DNA of 64,000 nt from Morella rubra (lineage: Eukaryota > Streptophyta > Magnoliopsida > Fagales > Myricaceae): NCBI GenBank assembly GCA_003952965.2, contig RXIC02000113.1, forward strand, positions 62,001 through 126,000, in the 5' to 3' direction. Numbering within the stretch: the first letter of the stretch is position 1; each line of letters opens with the position of its first letter. The notes under the pieces are model-generated. The model searched no databases. It was not told the DNA's origin and saw nothing but the letters and a program-made list of their open reading frames with translations. Of this stretch, positions 26,901 through 39,862 are shown piece by piece. Made by a program: the position numbers and the translations under genes.

Positions 26901-29900
26901 AAAAGAAGAAAGGAAGAGAAGGGAAGAGGGAGGGAGAAGGGAGAGGGGTGGGGTGGCGGCAGCTGCTTAGAGCTGATGATCAATTTTATATCCCATAATC
27001 CAAGAGTATACAAACAGTTTGGAAAGGATTGAAAACTTTTAGGAAAAAAAGGATGAATCACTAATCTCACTATTAAATGGACTTGTTAATCTGGTAAAAA
27101 TAATTAGCCGTGAGTGAAATGATAGTCTAATGATCATCATGGCACGAGCAGATAGAGAAATCTACAGAGAAGGAAAGACCACTAAAACAATTACAAACCA
27201 GTGTTTAGTAAATTTTCCAGAATAGATACAATCACATACAAGAAATAACTATAAGTCCATGCAGGAACGTACTGATTGCTTATTACCATATCCAGACAAC
27301 ATACCGCTTGCCTAAATGTATTGCAAACGTCTCTTGCCATTTGCTTCTCAGTAGGCGTCAGTAAAACAGGATACCTCACCTGTCAAACAAAGCAAAAAAT
27401 ATCTATCCAAACTTCATTGTTTTATAGAAATGAATTAACTCAATTCCACCACCTACTGCTTGCTAATGCTACATACTAGAGATTCAAAGGATAAATAAAG
27501 GGATTCCTAAAGGCCAATTTCTCTGCTCACATGCAATTCATACATTTTTACTCGCCATATGTGGGAATACCAATATCCATAACCCAGATATTGTTACAAG
27601 TTTTTACCATCTATTGGAAGATAAAATTCTAGAGGAAGTAGAGTTACTCAATAGGATACATGCAGCCAAAAGATATAACTGAGAAAGGCAGGCCGTTTCT
27701 CATGATACCAACAGGTCCCTTTCAGAATAAGATATCCACTAAAACAAAATTAAGTTAGTTGAAGATGACATGCACGAGGTATCAATAAAGCATGTAGAAA
27801 GAGAGTTTTGCAACCAAAAGCAGCCGTTCAAGACCCAATCCAGTGACAAGACCCAGAAATAAAAGGTAAAAAGAAATTGAAACCAAGGATCAGGGATTTA
27901 AGAGAGAAATAGAGTAGAACTTAACAGAAAAGGAAGGAAAAGAAGTTACATGTATGATATGCAGGTAATCAAACTGTGTCACATGTTCAACTTACTTCCT
28001 TGCCATCAGGATTTCTCATAACAACACCATCAACAACAGGAGACTTCCTCGCCTCAGCATGTGCATATTCGGGGCCAACGGTGTACACCTGAAATAATTG
28101 TAAATTTGACTCAACAACCAGTCGCAGAAAGAAAAAGTACAACAAGTAACTAAATGTATGCTCAAGAATAAATAAAAGCCAGAGCAAACAAGCATTACGG
28201 ATCAGTTTGCAAATTTAATATTCAAACGGACACATTGGATACTAGGAGAAGAAACAGCATACAAACAATCAAGCAATGTAAATTGAGGCCTACAAGTGTT
28301 ATCTAGGTAGCAAGAAAGAAAAAAACAGATAAATAGGCTACAAAGGACAGTCATATCTCACACATCTAAAGTGTCAATTGAGCTATATGCAGACCAATTT
28401 GAGGGTTTACGTGTTACACTCCTCATCTTTTACTTGTCAGTACTTCGCAACTTTGCAGTTAACTTATCTCGGTATTATACTTACATGTGAACGAGTATGC
28501 ATGTAGGAGCACACAAACATTGAAAGAGTACCAGGTGAACTATTCCATTGTACTTACTAACCCCTTAGATCATATGTTTGACACACAATACACATGCAAC
28601 CAAATACGTTGAAACGTACATGTATGCATGAATACAATTACTTTTTTCAGAACATTATATAAAGAGCTAACATTATGTGTAAAGTCTCATATTTTGATCT
28701 TCTCTCACATGTATTATATAGTTGCCATTTTATAGTCTAGCAAATTAAGATCGATAAAGAAAAACCAGTAATTAGAGAATAAATCATCAATCCAATAGAA
28801 GTATATAATAATCCTCAGATTTCGTATTGACATTCAAAACTTCCGCGAAGATACAATACTAGCCATTCCACATCCATCTCTATGTCTGCCAAGATGAAAG
28901 AACAAACACGAAGTTTTTGAAAGTCACTGCTCTTCGGGAAAAGAACTTCCATCAGAGCAAACTCAAAAACACAGACCAGCTTTCAAAAGGTCTATCAGCA
29001 ACAAAAGCAAGTGTACTCCGATTACAAAAGCAAATCTCTGAAATCTCATTACACAAGCCAATCATATACCAAACTTCACAACCTTGACATCTGTTCCTCC
29101 AGTGGGCTTAAATTCCTCGTATATATAGGACCCTTCACGCCTCACTCTTCTGACCTCCGGATGAAACTCACTGGACCGATTACCGACCTAAAGAAGATAA
29201 ATGGTCAATTTATGGATAACAAATAATAGAAGCCATCTCCAAATAAAAATTATGGATGAACCACGAGAGACACTTTTATATGCTACACCAAATGTTGCAA
29301 TGCAAAAGAGGACGTGTGCTTATATATTATTTCACAGATATGTAAGAAAAGGAGTGCGCGAAAATTTGAACTGGACATACCAAACTACCCATGTGCCATG
29401 ATCAAAGGTGAGTACACCCAAATCCAACAGAGTATAAACTGGTGCTTAGGCAGAAAAGCCACCAACACAATCAATGTTTTACGTTTCATTTTTGCTAATT
29501 TTATGAATAATTCAACACCAATCTTGGTAGAAGTATCATCTAGGCTTCATAAACTACCCATATAACATTATAAACACAACAAGAAAGAAATAGGTATTTG
29601 GAATGTTTTGAGCCACAGAAAGTGAACAAAGAACTGCCAATAAAATTCTCACCTTTCTGAACAATTCCTTCATGCCTCCACCTGCTGAACTTGGGTAGTA
29701 AATCATGATGCTATGATCATCCCCTTCACAGATAATACAACATCATTCATTTTCATATATGCAAACTTGAAAGACAAATTTAAGCAAATATTAGAAGTAG
29801 TAAATATAAGAAGTTGAATCTCAATTGACAACAAGAGGTGAAAATATTTTTGCAGCATTCTTTCATACCAAATAAGAATTGGACAATGCCAGGTAGGAGG

Positions 29901-32900
29901 AATAAAATTTGTCACAGGATTGACAACAAGAATTTTAAGACACCAGGGGTTAGCTAGGGAAAATGAATCTGCAGACACCCACAGAACACGAAGAAACAAT
30001 AACATCTATAATTTTCCACTTTCAGATCTCCTATCTAAATAACACATATATGCCACAATGTTGAGGAAACTCAGATCCAACAACGTGCTACATGCAATTA
30101 CGTGGGAAGTGAGTGGCTTCAAGACACACATTAAACTGCACCTGTAGCACAGTTTTAAAAACTACAACAGATGCACATAAAAGAGAATAATATTAAAATT
30201 ATCGTACTGTAGCAAGTAGTTAATTTTGGGATTCAATACGCTGATTTCAACACCATTAAATATACTATAAGAGAGTGCTTAAAGGCCATATGACATTGTT
30301 TCAGCTTACATTAAATTGGTGCCAACATCATATTTTGGGTTTTGTTGCGGTTGTATAATCAACCAAAAATACAAGACAAATTACAAAGTCTTGAAAGAAT
30401 TCAAATTAAAAATTAAATCAGAAGAAAGGAAAAATTGATTTGATACAGGCTTTTATATGAGAGTCTGCACGTGTTTGTACAAGTACATTCCATCCTTTAA
30501 TTTATGATTTTCTACAAGAATGAAACCTAACGTCATGCTCTTACCAATGTTGCTTTTACAAGCCATGAGAGGTCTGGAATTAACAGTTTACTATTGGAAC
30601 CAATCCAAATAAATGATGTTTGGTAAAAAAAACAGAAGAGGCAGATGAAATATAATTAGCACTTCTATCATTCAGCCGTGCTGCTAAAAAATTCTAACTC
30701 AAACATAATGTAAAGTTAGATTTAAAGAAACATAAAAGGAGGGAGAGGGAGAGTGGCAGAGAGAGTTAAAAGGCTGATCAGTTAATAAATCATTGCCGTT
30801 TGCAACACTGGCCGTACCAAAAATGATGTAATGATGAAGCAAATGACAGAAATATCCAGTGCGCCAGTACATTTCCCATGAGCCACAAATTAGTAAATAT
30901 CACTTTGTGACTAGGCTCAAGCATCAAGAAACAACCATGAATAACCAACAAAAACTCATATAAACTATACTGGCCTAAACAATTAAAGCAAGAAGCAGGG
31001 TAGAAAAAAACAACTTATTTATCAAAAGAATAATCCAACTCACCATCGATAGGCTTTTCCACAAATTTCCAGAAGACAACATGAACCTCAACAAAATCTT
31101 CTTCTTCCACGAAATAATCCAGATTTTGATACGGTACTTCTCTAATTACAAGGGCATATCTTGGAACAGGGATTCCATACTTTTCAAGATGCTTCAATCC
31201 AGAAAGATGATAAATTACTTGATGCCATTAAATTTTATTAGCAAAAATGTAATTAAAAAACCAATAGCTCGTCATGCAGTTCAATTATTTTCAAGCTCAT
31301 GCATGAAGTACTAAGAGCATATACTACAAGAGTTGTTTTTTTCCAGGTAATATGTCCGTAGACCACCTAGGAACCAATCCATTGCCAAGCACTTGCCCAT
31401 AATCCCATTTGGGCAACTCAGAACGATCAGGTTTCTCAATGTTCATAAATTTACAAATTCTTACCAGGAGGGGAGTCCATAGTCAACACTATCACGTTAA
31501 AACCAATTACACAGCATTTACAGAACAGTCCACCCAGAGATACAAGCTACAGTTCACTTTTGAGTCTACATAGTCAACTAGCCAGTTCCTTCTAGTACTT
31601 TGTAGCTAAACACTAAGATGGCCTAATAGCCCCAATACATGAACATCACCAGAGAAACTGGAACAAGTATTTATTAAGCAACATGACTTTTTCCGTTAAG
31701 ACTTATGTGACTCTTAGCTTATAAATTGTTTTAGCCCAAATTATACAAATCAAATAGGAGAGTTTAAGCAGAATAGAGCTTGGTCAGATTACCACGGAAT
31801 ATTAAAACGAAACAAACACATGCCAGAACCTACCACAAAATGCTAAACAACCATGGCAAAACTAAACCTTAACAAAAAGGTTGGAGCTCATTATGCATAC
31901 CTCATATACCTTCCTTCGGTCATGAAGAAGGTGTTGCGGCTCCAATTCGTTTACTAGAAAAGGCCTAGATCACAGAGCATGTTAAACAGATTATACTATC
32001 ATCATAATACTCTCTCCATCCCACAACACATGGCATACTTTCTTTTTCCAGTTTTCTCCAAGTAGAGGACAGTTTCTAAAACAAATAGCACTTATCCATT
32101 TGACTTTCCATATTATATTTAAAGTTGACACCACTTTCTTTTTTCAAATTTCAACTCAACCTTTTCACGAACTTGAACCCACCTATATTGGTGAATTTAA
32201 CAACTTTTATAAGTGCGCGTTCCATTCAAATGCTTGTTGTTTGTAAACTTGCACATATATGAATCATCTTGTGACTGAGAAATGAAACATAATCAGTGCA
32301 AAAGAATGCATAAAGCTTACTTCCTTAAAGCAGCATATGCCTCAGCCTTTTCAAGGGGATAGCCAGTGGAATAGAAGGCAATTAAACCATCACATATCGG
32401 CCAGCTGAAAAAAAGACAAAACAGATTATATGTCATAGGCAGAGAGAGAAAGAGAGATGAGAACAAACCATAAAAATGAGTATTGTGAACCTAAAGTGTC
32501 ACTAAGTTGATGCATGCACACTACACATTTTACATCATCGTGTTACCTCCTCTCAATTAGTCCCTTTAACCGACTATATTATATTTTGAACAGTAGATTC
32601 TGGTCTAGTAGGTGATCACTTTTGGATTGGATGATTGGGATCTGAACTGTACAGCAACATTAACACTTGTTTTTTCATTTTATTAGCAGCAAAAGACAGG
32701 TTATTATGTTTTTATTCAAATTATGCTTTTGGAATTGAAACGTATATTAATGCATCAAACATAAAAGGCATTAATAGAAATCTTGAAAAAAAAGTCGCTG
32801 ACACTTCAAAGGAAAGGATGATTCGTCCTCAAGCCCTGATCCTTGTACGGGCATATTTTCTTCTGATGGTGATATTGACTCTGCATCCTACAGGATATGC

Positions 32901-34048
32901 AACTGAAATGCTGAAGAAATCTCCGCTTTGTAAGAATTTATAATTGCGCCATAACATTTTGGCTTAATTCTATATGAAGTATATGTGAGCTCCCAAATAT
33001 CTGCATTTTGCCTATATGGCCCTCTTATGTCTGGTTACTTTCAACTTCTTCCTTCGTTTTTTTTTTTTTTTCCTTCTGAGCAGTTTGTTACCTTTTGTTA
33101 TGACCTGTACTTTTCTCCCCAAATCATAAAACTCAGGTTCCACCCCAAGGGCCGAGGCACCTGAACAATAACTGAATTGTTTTAGGTTTGTATGTCATTT
33201 GTTCAATATGTTTTGGGCTACGATGATACACTAATATTGTGTTCAAATGTTATTATAACCTGATGTTTGAATTTTTTCCAAAGCATGCATCACCAACTTT
33301 GAAGCTTTTGGCCTCAACAAAAGCATCAACAATTGTAAAAACAATATCCACAGGCTTTCAATGTACATACAATGAAGCAGCGAGCATACATGACACCTAA
33401 AGTTGCAGACGATACTGTATACCACCCGATGTAATACACCAAAACAGTATCTTCCAGGCAAATATTTAAAAATGTACCTCTCAATTGGATCTTCAAGAAT
33501 GACCTTGTCACCAAAATGTATGATCTACAACAACAGAAACACGAGTACACGACAATAAGAAATGAGAGACCATCAAGACTGAAACCAAAAACTACTATAC
33601 TGTCGACTCCTAACGACATAAGGCAAAAATAAAGTCCCACACAATAATGCTTCGCAGATAAAACTCAGGTTCCTAGAACCTTTCGTTTTAGCAAACAGAT
33701 TCATACGGAAAATCCACAAAAACGAGAAGGACAAGTAATAGATCCCATGAGCAAAGTAAAATTCGAAAACAAATAGAAGTCGTATACATACCTCAAATTC
33801 ACCAAATGCTTGTAACCTCTCCAGAATCTGTCCCATCGGAGCCGAAAAGACCTTAAAGAAGATCAATGATTAAAGTAAGGCGATATAACCTACATTCAGC
33901 AACTCATTTGCTCGACTCTGTTTCGTATTATTTGACAAAAGATAATTGAGCTGAAAGAAAGAACCTCCGAGCCGCATTTCACCTTCTTTTCCATCACGCA
34001 GACTCCAATCTTTATCTTCTTTCCCACGCCTTCTCCTTCCTCTTCCAT
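15417..34048 (-). CDS. VIH2: Inositol hexakisphosphate and diphosphoinositol-pentakisphosphate kinase (PPIP5K/VIP1 family, plant VIH)
   Basis: A two-domain enzyme making and breaking the inositol pyrophosphates InsP7/InsP8 that report phosphate status. Thirty exons (34048-33983, 33851-33792, 33524-33478, 32404-32321, 31964-31901, 31191-31044, 29723-29653, 29187-29083, 28088-27996, 27379-27305, 26815-26730, 26250-26044, 25956-25857, 25772-25702, 23884-23803, 23343-23185, 23000-22958, 22445-22363, 22185-22123, 22040-21966, 21367-21242, 20500-20259, 19982-19938, 19439-19373, 18950-18879, 18357-18104, 18021-17964, 17187-17020, 16249-16175, 15677-15417) join to 1049 aa, the size of Arabidopsis VIH1/VIH2. 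The ATP-grasp kinase domain spans about 10-330 ([34 protein letters not shown]); the histidine-acid-phosphatase domain starts with RHGDRTP at 368-374. An acidic QDDDDDKE stretch lies in exon 26. All introns are GT-AG. Whether it is the VIH1 or VIH2 orthologue cannot be decided by eye. Confidence 0.96.
17879..17915. repeat. GA microsatellite in a VIH intron
   Basis: A run of (GA)n, about 15 units, within the intron between 17188 and 17963. Likely length-polymorphic; no function inferred. Confidence 0.9.
23885..25701 (-). other. Long VIH intron of unknown content
   Basis: The 1.8-kb intron between exons ending 25702 and starting 23884 is the largest in the gene. Its base composition near 24000-25000 is less A-rich than neighbouring introns and small open frames occur (for example 24713-24925, +), but none matches a family I know and no terminal repeats or target-site duplication were found. 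It may hold an old insertion. Confidence 0.4.
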
Positions 34049-34135
34049 TTCTCTCTCTCTCTCTCTCGCACCACACACTCTCTCCCTCTCTCTCTCTCTC
34101 TGCGCGGAACTCTCTGCAACACTCAGACTCTCTCC
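34049..34135 (-). promoter_or_regulatory. CT/GA-rich VIH 5' UTR leader
   Basis: Immediately upstream of the VIH start codon the minus strand is almost pure GA repeat, seen as (CT)n on the + strand at about 34050-34070 and 34079-34101. GA-rich leaders are common in plant 5' UTRs. Exact transcription start is not visible. Confidence 0.5.
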
Positions 34136-37100
34136 CTTTCCCTATGTAAACGCAGAATCCGACTCCAAATCCAATTCAAACCATTCGATTCCAGCTTCAC
34201 TGCTCGAATCTTATACAAGGAAGAAAACACGAATACAAACGCCTCAGCCACTCACTGCCATTCAGAAACACACAAAGCGCTCTGAAACACACATACAGGC
34301 GTTACATAAACAAAGACACGTATACCTACGAACATACGTATACGTGTAGGATCTAGAAGAAGAAAGCGCCAGCGAGAAAACAATACCATAGAAGCGCCGA
34401 GTCGGACAAGAGAATGGAAGCGACGTGTTGAGAAGGAGAGAGAAAAGCTGAGAAGCGCTTTTGAGCAGCCGAAACGGGAAAATGAGAAAGCTAATTTGGA
34501 AAAAAGAACGTGTATATATATACATATATAGAGAGAGAAGAGAGAGAGAGAGGGGGAAAAAGCAGACTAGACTGGGAGTGTTTGGATATGAACGTCTTTC
34601 GATATTCTGGAATATGCAATGTAAAACGGTAAAAGGCCAAGTGTAGGATGGTACACCGCCCGATGCCTTTCTTGGACGAGGACAAGAGGTGGTCCGCCGT
34701 GTAGCTTTCTCTCTTATGTATATTTATTGTACGGGTTTTGGATATTTGCAGTTAGAATTTGTTGCTGTCTCTGTCATCTTCCTAGACGGGGGAAATCAGG
34801 ATATAGTTTCAGTTCCCCGAAGCATTTGGGGGCTAATTTGACAATTGGTGTGCGGTATATTGGGAAGGCTCTAACGGTTTTAATTGATTCGAGATCAGGA
34901 GGTCCCCACGCTCGAGACCATCCTATCAAAACTCTAGTGGGATTCTAAATCCAATGATTTCCCAGAGCTTCTTGTCTCGTGGCCTGTGTCACTAAAATTT
35001 TGCCATCACTGCAAACAAAATCATTGACTTCACTCACATATATTCCTTTCACTGTCCTCTGTATTTTTCTTGCTTGTTGTAGGTAACTATGGTGTTGAGA
35101 ATGGTATGCCAGATTGATTAGGATTTGCGGGTCTAAGATTCTTCTTTAGGCGATGACAAAATGTCTTTGATCTCTCTGGGTAACAGCGATGGAGAATGTA
35201 AAATGGTTTACAAAATGGTTTTATTGCAGTGCAGTTCAAATAGCTACTTTTTTCCTTCTTCCTTTGACGGATAAGCTACACATATTTATTCGTTCAAAAA
35301 GAAAAGTCATACAAAATGTGGGTTTTCGCTCTACTTTCACCTTTGAATTTTATCTCTGAGAGGAAAGTTTCGTTATTCTAATCTGCAAACATTTGACGAA
35401 CAAGTTTTACCCAATTTTTTATTTTGCCCACTAAGTCGATGTCTTGGTGCAGTTACTGTAATCTGACCCTCATCGCTCGCAAATCAATGAGAATGCCCCG
35501 TCGCAATTGAAATCGGAACCCTCCTTTACGATATGCTGAATATTCATGTGCATAAGATATGCTTGAGTGGAGTAAGAATAATATATTAAAATATGGATAT
35601 GATGGTCCTTCACTTCAGTCTCTTCGTTAGGGACCACGTAATATGATTGAACAGATTCCAGGTGCTTGCAAGTCGAGGTCAAAAGATGGATCAGTGGCTC
35701 AGAGCCTCAGGTTTTGGGGTGGTCAACGCCCATGTTGTTTGACCAGCCCATCAAAACCAGTTACGGCTAATTATTTCCTGACTTATTAAAATATTTTTCT
35801 TCGATCTTATTAGCCTCCTTGGTCAGCGTAAAACTGGGGGAGATAATATATCAATTTTCACCATTTTTTTATTATTAAATAAACCTTTCACCTCTTTCCA
35901 AGCCACCCAAATTTCTCGCTCACTTTCCTTAATAATTTTTTAAGTTATATAGCTTCGGAGAGACCGTTGATTAATAAAAATTCAGATGACCAATGACTTT
36001 GGGAGTTGGAATATTCCATTAAAAGATGGCACTGTAGTCGTTGTCCAAGATCTTTCATTTCAAAATTTGTATCGAGGTCTTTTTGTCTGCTTAATAGCTT
36101 GCTTTGGGTGGTTTGTCTGAATAGGTATTAGCATATTTTAAGCTTTAGCCTGCGAAATTTCACAGAAAGATAGATTTACGTCAACGACTTTGTGTCACTT
36201 TTCTGCTTACCGAAAAACCCAAGTCGACAAGAATCTTAAGTATGATAAGATTTATTAAATCGGGTGTTGGCGGCCAGCTGCCTAACACCTGTCATTTCAG
36301 ATCGAGTTTTGCCAACTAAAATTTTGTTCAAGATTTCTTTTCATTCTAAAATTTTGATTGGTCAATATAATTAATTCAAAATTTTAATTAAAATAATCTC
36401 CTCGTTAATCATTTTTTAATACAATAAATATAAATATACAAAATTTACTTCAATTATGTCTTTTTATTTTTTCACCAATTTTTATAAAATTATATTTTTT
36501 CATATATTTTTCAAAATTTAATAAAATTATAATCCACCTCAATTTTTATAATATTCCTAAATTCTCATGAAATTCTATGAGGTTTGCCAACACAGGCTAA
36601 TATCGTGAACTTTTTCTCCTAAGCAATTAAACTATTATTATTGAATACCGTGCTTAGTTGTATTAAGTTTAGTTTTGATCTATAAAACATTCACCACTCA
36701 CCAGACATGCCTGTTCACGAGGTGTATAAATACACATATGCAAGTTTTTGTCAGTCGTGGTTTATATATATATATATATATGTATGAATGGTTATAGGGA
36801 TACGTGGAGGAGACAGATACATTATGTTTAAAAATTCATTTTAAAATAGTTTAATGCTATATAACACGTAACAATTCTTGAGATGACAATTTTATTTCGA
36901 GGTTCAATTTCGAATATCGCAAGCAATACGTGTGCCAGGTGCAAGTTGTAATTAACACAACTCTTTTACAGTTGGATTTGACGATCTCTATATATCCACA
37001 ATGCTCGCTAATTAAGTATTAGAGTTATTGGAGGTTTAAATGTATCTCACGTGCTTAATTAATATTTTGTCAAACCTTCCGTTTGGTTAGGTGATCTCTG

Positions 37101-37180
37101 TATGTTCTTAATGATTGCGGACTTTTAAAGCAGTTGAATGTTGATCTCGTGTTCTTAATGTTTTGGGCAACCACATATCT
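34136..37180. other. Intergenic region upstream of VIH
   Basis: No gene seen. A TA/GA microsatellite lies at about 34510-34553, an AT-rich block at 36380-36560 and a (TA)n run at 36761-36780. The first few hundred bases should include the VIH promoter. Short open frames, such as 34727-34948 (+), match nothing I recognise. Confidence 0.45.
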
Positions 37181-37188
37181 ACTGGACC

Positions 37189-38480
37189 AAGGCGGAGCTA
37201 CACAGGGGCAATGGGGGGCAGCCACCCCCATCGCCTGAATTATTTTTTTTTTCCCCAAGTGTTAAGCTCAGCCCGCCCCCAAGCCCTGCACAGACCCACC
37301 CAACAGTTCTGGCCCTTTATTTTTTTTAAAAAATTCTCAGAGGATGAAACAACGCATTTTCACTCTCTAATTTTTTATTTTTTATTTTTTAAAGGGTGAA
37401 ACGACAGTTTAATTCACCCCCCACCCCCTCAATTTCCTCCCTCTCCCCGACGCCGACCCTCTCTCAATCTACTCGACTGCTCCCCACCTCCTGACGCCAA
37501 TGCCCAGCTTGCAGCCTCTGCCTCCCGCCGGCCGACACCAGCTTCCAGTGGCAGCCTCCCCCTCGACTCTCACTCTGCCTCTCTCTATAGTCTCTGGGCT
37601 ACCTCTCCCTGACTCCCTCTAGCCCCTCCAACGCTGCTCAGCAGCTCAAACTTCTCTCTCTCTCTCTCACCTCTCCTCTTTTTCTCTCTCCGGCTCTCCT
37701 CTCTCTCTCTCTCCAGCCTCCAGGTACACCAATGACCATAAATTATTAAAAGATTAGGTTTTGTGAATTTGATTATTTTTCTATTAAAGAGACTATGAAT
37801 TTGATTAGTAATTTGTGAATTTGATTATGAATTTGTGAATTTGATTATGTTTATATTAAATAGATTAGGAATTTGATTAGGAATTTGTGAATTTGATTAT
37901 TTTTCTATTAAATAGATTGGAATTTGATTAGGGGTTTGTGAATTTGATTATGAATTTGATTAGGATGAATTATTGATGATATTGTGATGAATAATTTTTG
38001 ATGAATAATGTGATGAATTATTGATGAATTTGTGAATTTTTTTATTAGGGTTTGATTAGGATTATTAAATGTCTGTGAATTTGTGATGAATTTATTTTAA
38101 TTATTGATGAATAATGTGATGAATTATTGATGATATTATATTGATGAATTTATTGATGATAATAATGTGATGAGATAGGAGACGAATGGATGAATAATAG
38201 TTTGGTGGTATACATCGAGAGAGAAAATTTTGAAACTATTGAAAACACAATTATTTTACAACGTTTTCAAAATATGTAGTCTCGTAGGATCCAATTGCCA
38301 CCTCTCAGTATCAGCAAATAGTACGATACATGTATTTTAATATGTTTAATTTTTTTAGTCCTTAATTTTTTATATTTTAACTTTAAGATATTTTTTTTGT
38401 ATTACGTAGTAAATTTTTTTTTTTTTATCATTTTTTCTTAAGAGTTCAACCCCATCCATTGATTTCTGGTTCCACCACTT
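37189..38480 (+). mobile_element. Non-autonomous hAT transposon with 8-bp target-site duplication
   Basis: The 5' end aaggcggagctacacagg and the 3' end, whose reverse complement is aagtggtggaaccagaa, form imperfect inverted repeats of the CAGTGGCGGAGC hAT type. The flanks are actggacc (37181-37188) and actgggcc (38481-38488), an 8-bp target-site duplication with one mismatch, the length expected for hAT. At 1292 bp it is too short for transposase. Inside are a C/CT-rich block (about 37400-37730), an AT-rich degenerate tandem array (about 37760-38165) and a remnant of the transposase 3' end (about 38168-38330) that is clearly similar to 988-1145 at the window start. It is an internally deleted copy; the mismatch in the duplication shows it is not very recent. 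Confidence 0.8.
37760..38165. repeat. AT-rich degenerate tandem array inside the hAT copy
   Basis: Variants of gaatttgattat and gaatttgtgaatttgattag recur about a dozen times, passing into a gatgaat / attgatgaat pattern after about 37965. The array replaces the transposase body of the element and probably grew by replication slippage. Confidence 0.75.
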
Positions 38481-38488
38481 ACTGGGCC

Positions 38489-39862
38489 TATGACTCGGTT
38501 AAACAATTCCAACGTGAATTTCATATTGGAGCAAATGAAATTAGATTGGTGCCAAATTGGTTTGAAATACTGGTCGTATTATATAAAATAAAAAAATACA
38601 TGAGATTAATAGCAGTAGGGCTGCCCAAAGCCCCAAAAGAGTACCCGAAAACCGAGCCCAATCTTCGCCGCATCACCTTCAGACCCCATACTTTTATTTC
38701 TCTTCAGCCGTAACTCGTTTCTTGGCCACTGGGGTACATCGATATGGGTGTTCCTTTCGGACCGGGTTTTGACAGAGTTAGTGCGGCCTGGGAATGCAAT
38801 TTCCTTCTTTTAATTGCACTCGGCTGTTAAAAAAAAAAATTGCACTCGGCTATTTTTCTGCATCATTAAAGCCTTGGGAACATGGGAACCTGGGTTACAA
38901 GTAATCATCAGCTAAGTTGAGCAGGGTCGGTCTGTTTGGGTGAAGGCATGTGAAGTTTTTCTGAATTTTTTTTTTTCAAACAAAAAAAACAACCGAACGA
39001 ATTATGCCAGGCATAAGTACCGTCATTGATTCCCGAATTCAAATAAAAACATACATAATATATCCACTAACAGTCGAGACTAGCCCAAAGGATGATAGGG
39101 ATCTTTGAATAAAGAATCGGAGGGCTCTCTTGTCTCTAACGATGTCGTCTAAAGTTCAATCCGTCACCACCTAAGAAGTTCGAGAAAGTCCGTAACGCTG
39201 CTTGGGTCGAAGTTTAAGGAGCTATATGCCCTTATGCCTTATCATCCATTGGCCAGTGAAGTCAATCGTACGCAAGGGCATGGCTTGTTTATTTACCTTA
39301 TTTTATCCGCCTTTTCAATGACATGATTTTGACGCACGTTAGAGAACAAACCGATAGCTCTCATTGCCACATCAGTCACTCTTTCTTTACCTTTTTGTGT
39401 GCTTTCCGTAACAACGTCATTTACCAAGGGCGGCAGCCGGTAGGTGATATTAGTCAGCTTTGGAAGCGACGGGCGAAGTAAAGCTAAGGCCACGTAACTG
39501 CGAAGGCGAGTGGGAAAAAACAATGCAAATAAAATCAACAAAATAAACTGCTAAGTCATTGATACCTTGCTTATGGAATCAGCTAGTTTTCTGTAGTGTT
39601 TCAGAAACAACGAATATGACTGACACGAAGCATATACTCCATAGACTATGCATTCATGCGTAATTGTGGACGCGGGACCAGATTGTTGAGACTTGAGAGG
39701 AGGAAGGGAGTCTTAACAAAAGGGAGATGAGGAGGTTGATAATGAATATCAAAATGAACGAGTAATCTATTCATTTACAAATTTGATCAGAACGTCCTAC
39801 GGAATGAACTACTAAGAACTTATGTCCAGAAAATACTGGGGTGTGAGGAAGCTAACCATCCG
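38489..39862. other. Intergenic region downstream of the flavoprotein gene
   Basis: No gene supported. A short duplication of aattgcactcggct occurs at about 38814 and 38840, separated by poly-A. The minus-strand open frame at 39293-39541 matches no known family. The segment next to 39863 should hold the flavoprotein 3' UTR. Confidence 0.45.

Noticed and set aside
32635-32943. 102-codon open frame in a VIH intron, opposite strand
   Set aside because: It begins at a TTG, not an ATG, and matches no family; the intron is AT-rich and long frames arise by chance.
39293-39541. 82-codon minus-strand frame downstream of the flavoprotein
   Set aside because: Does not continue the flavoprotein, which ends with a stop at 39863, and shows no family motif.
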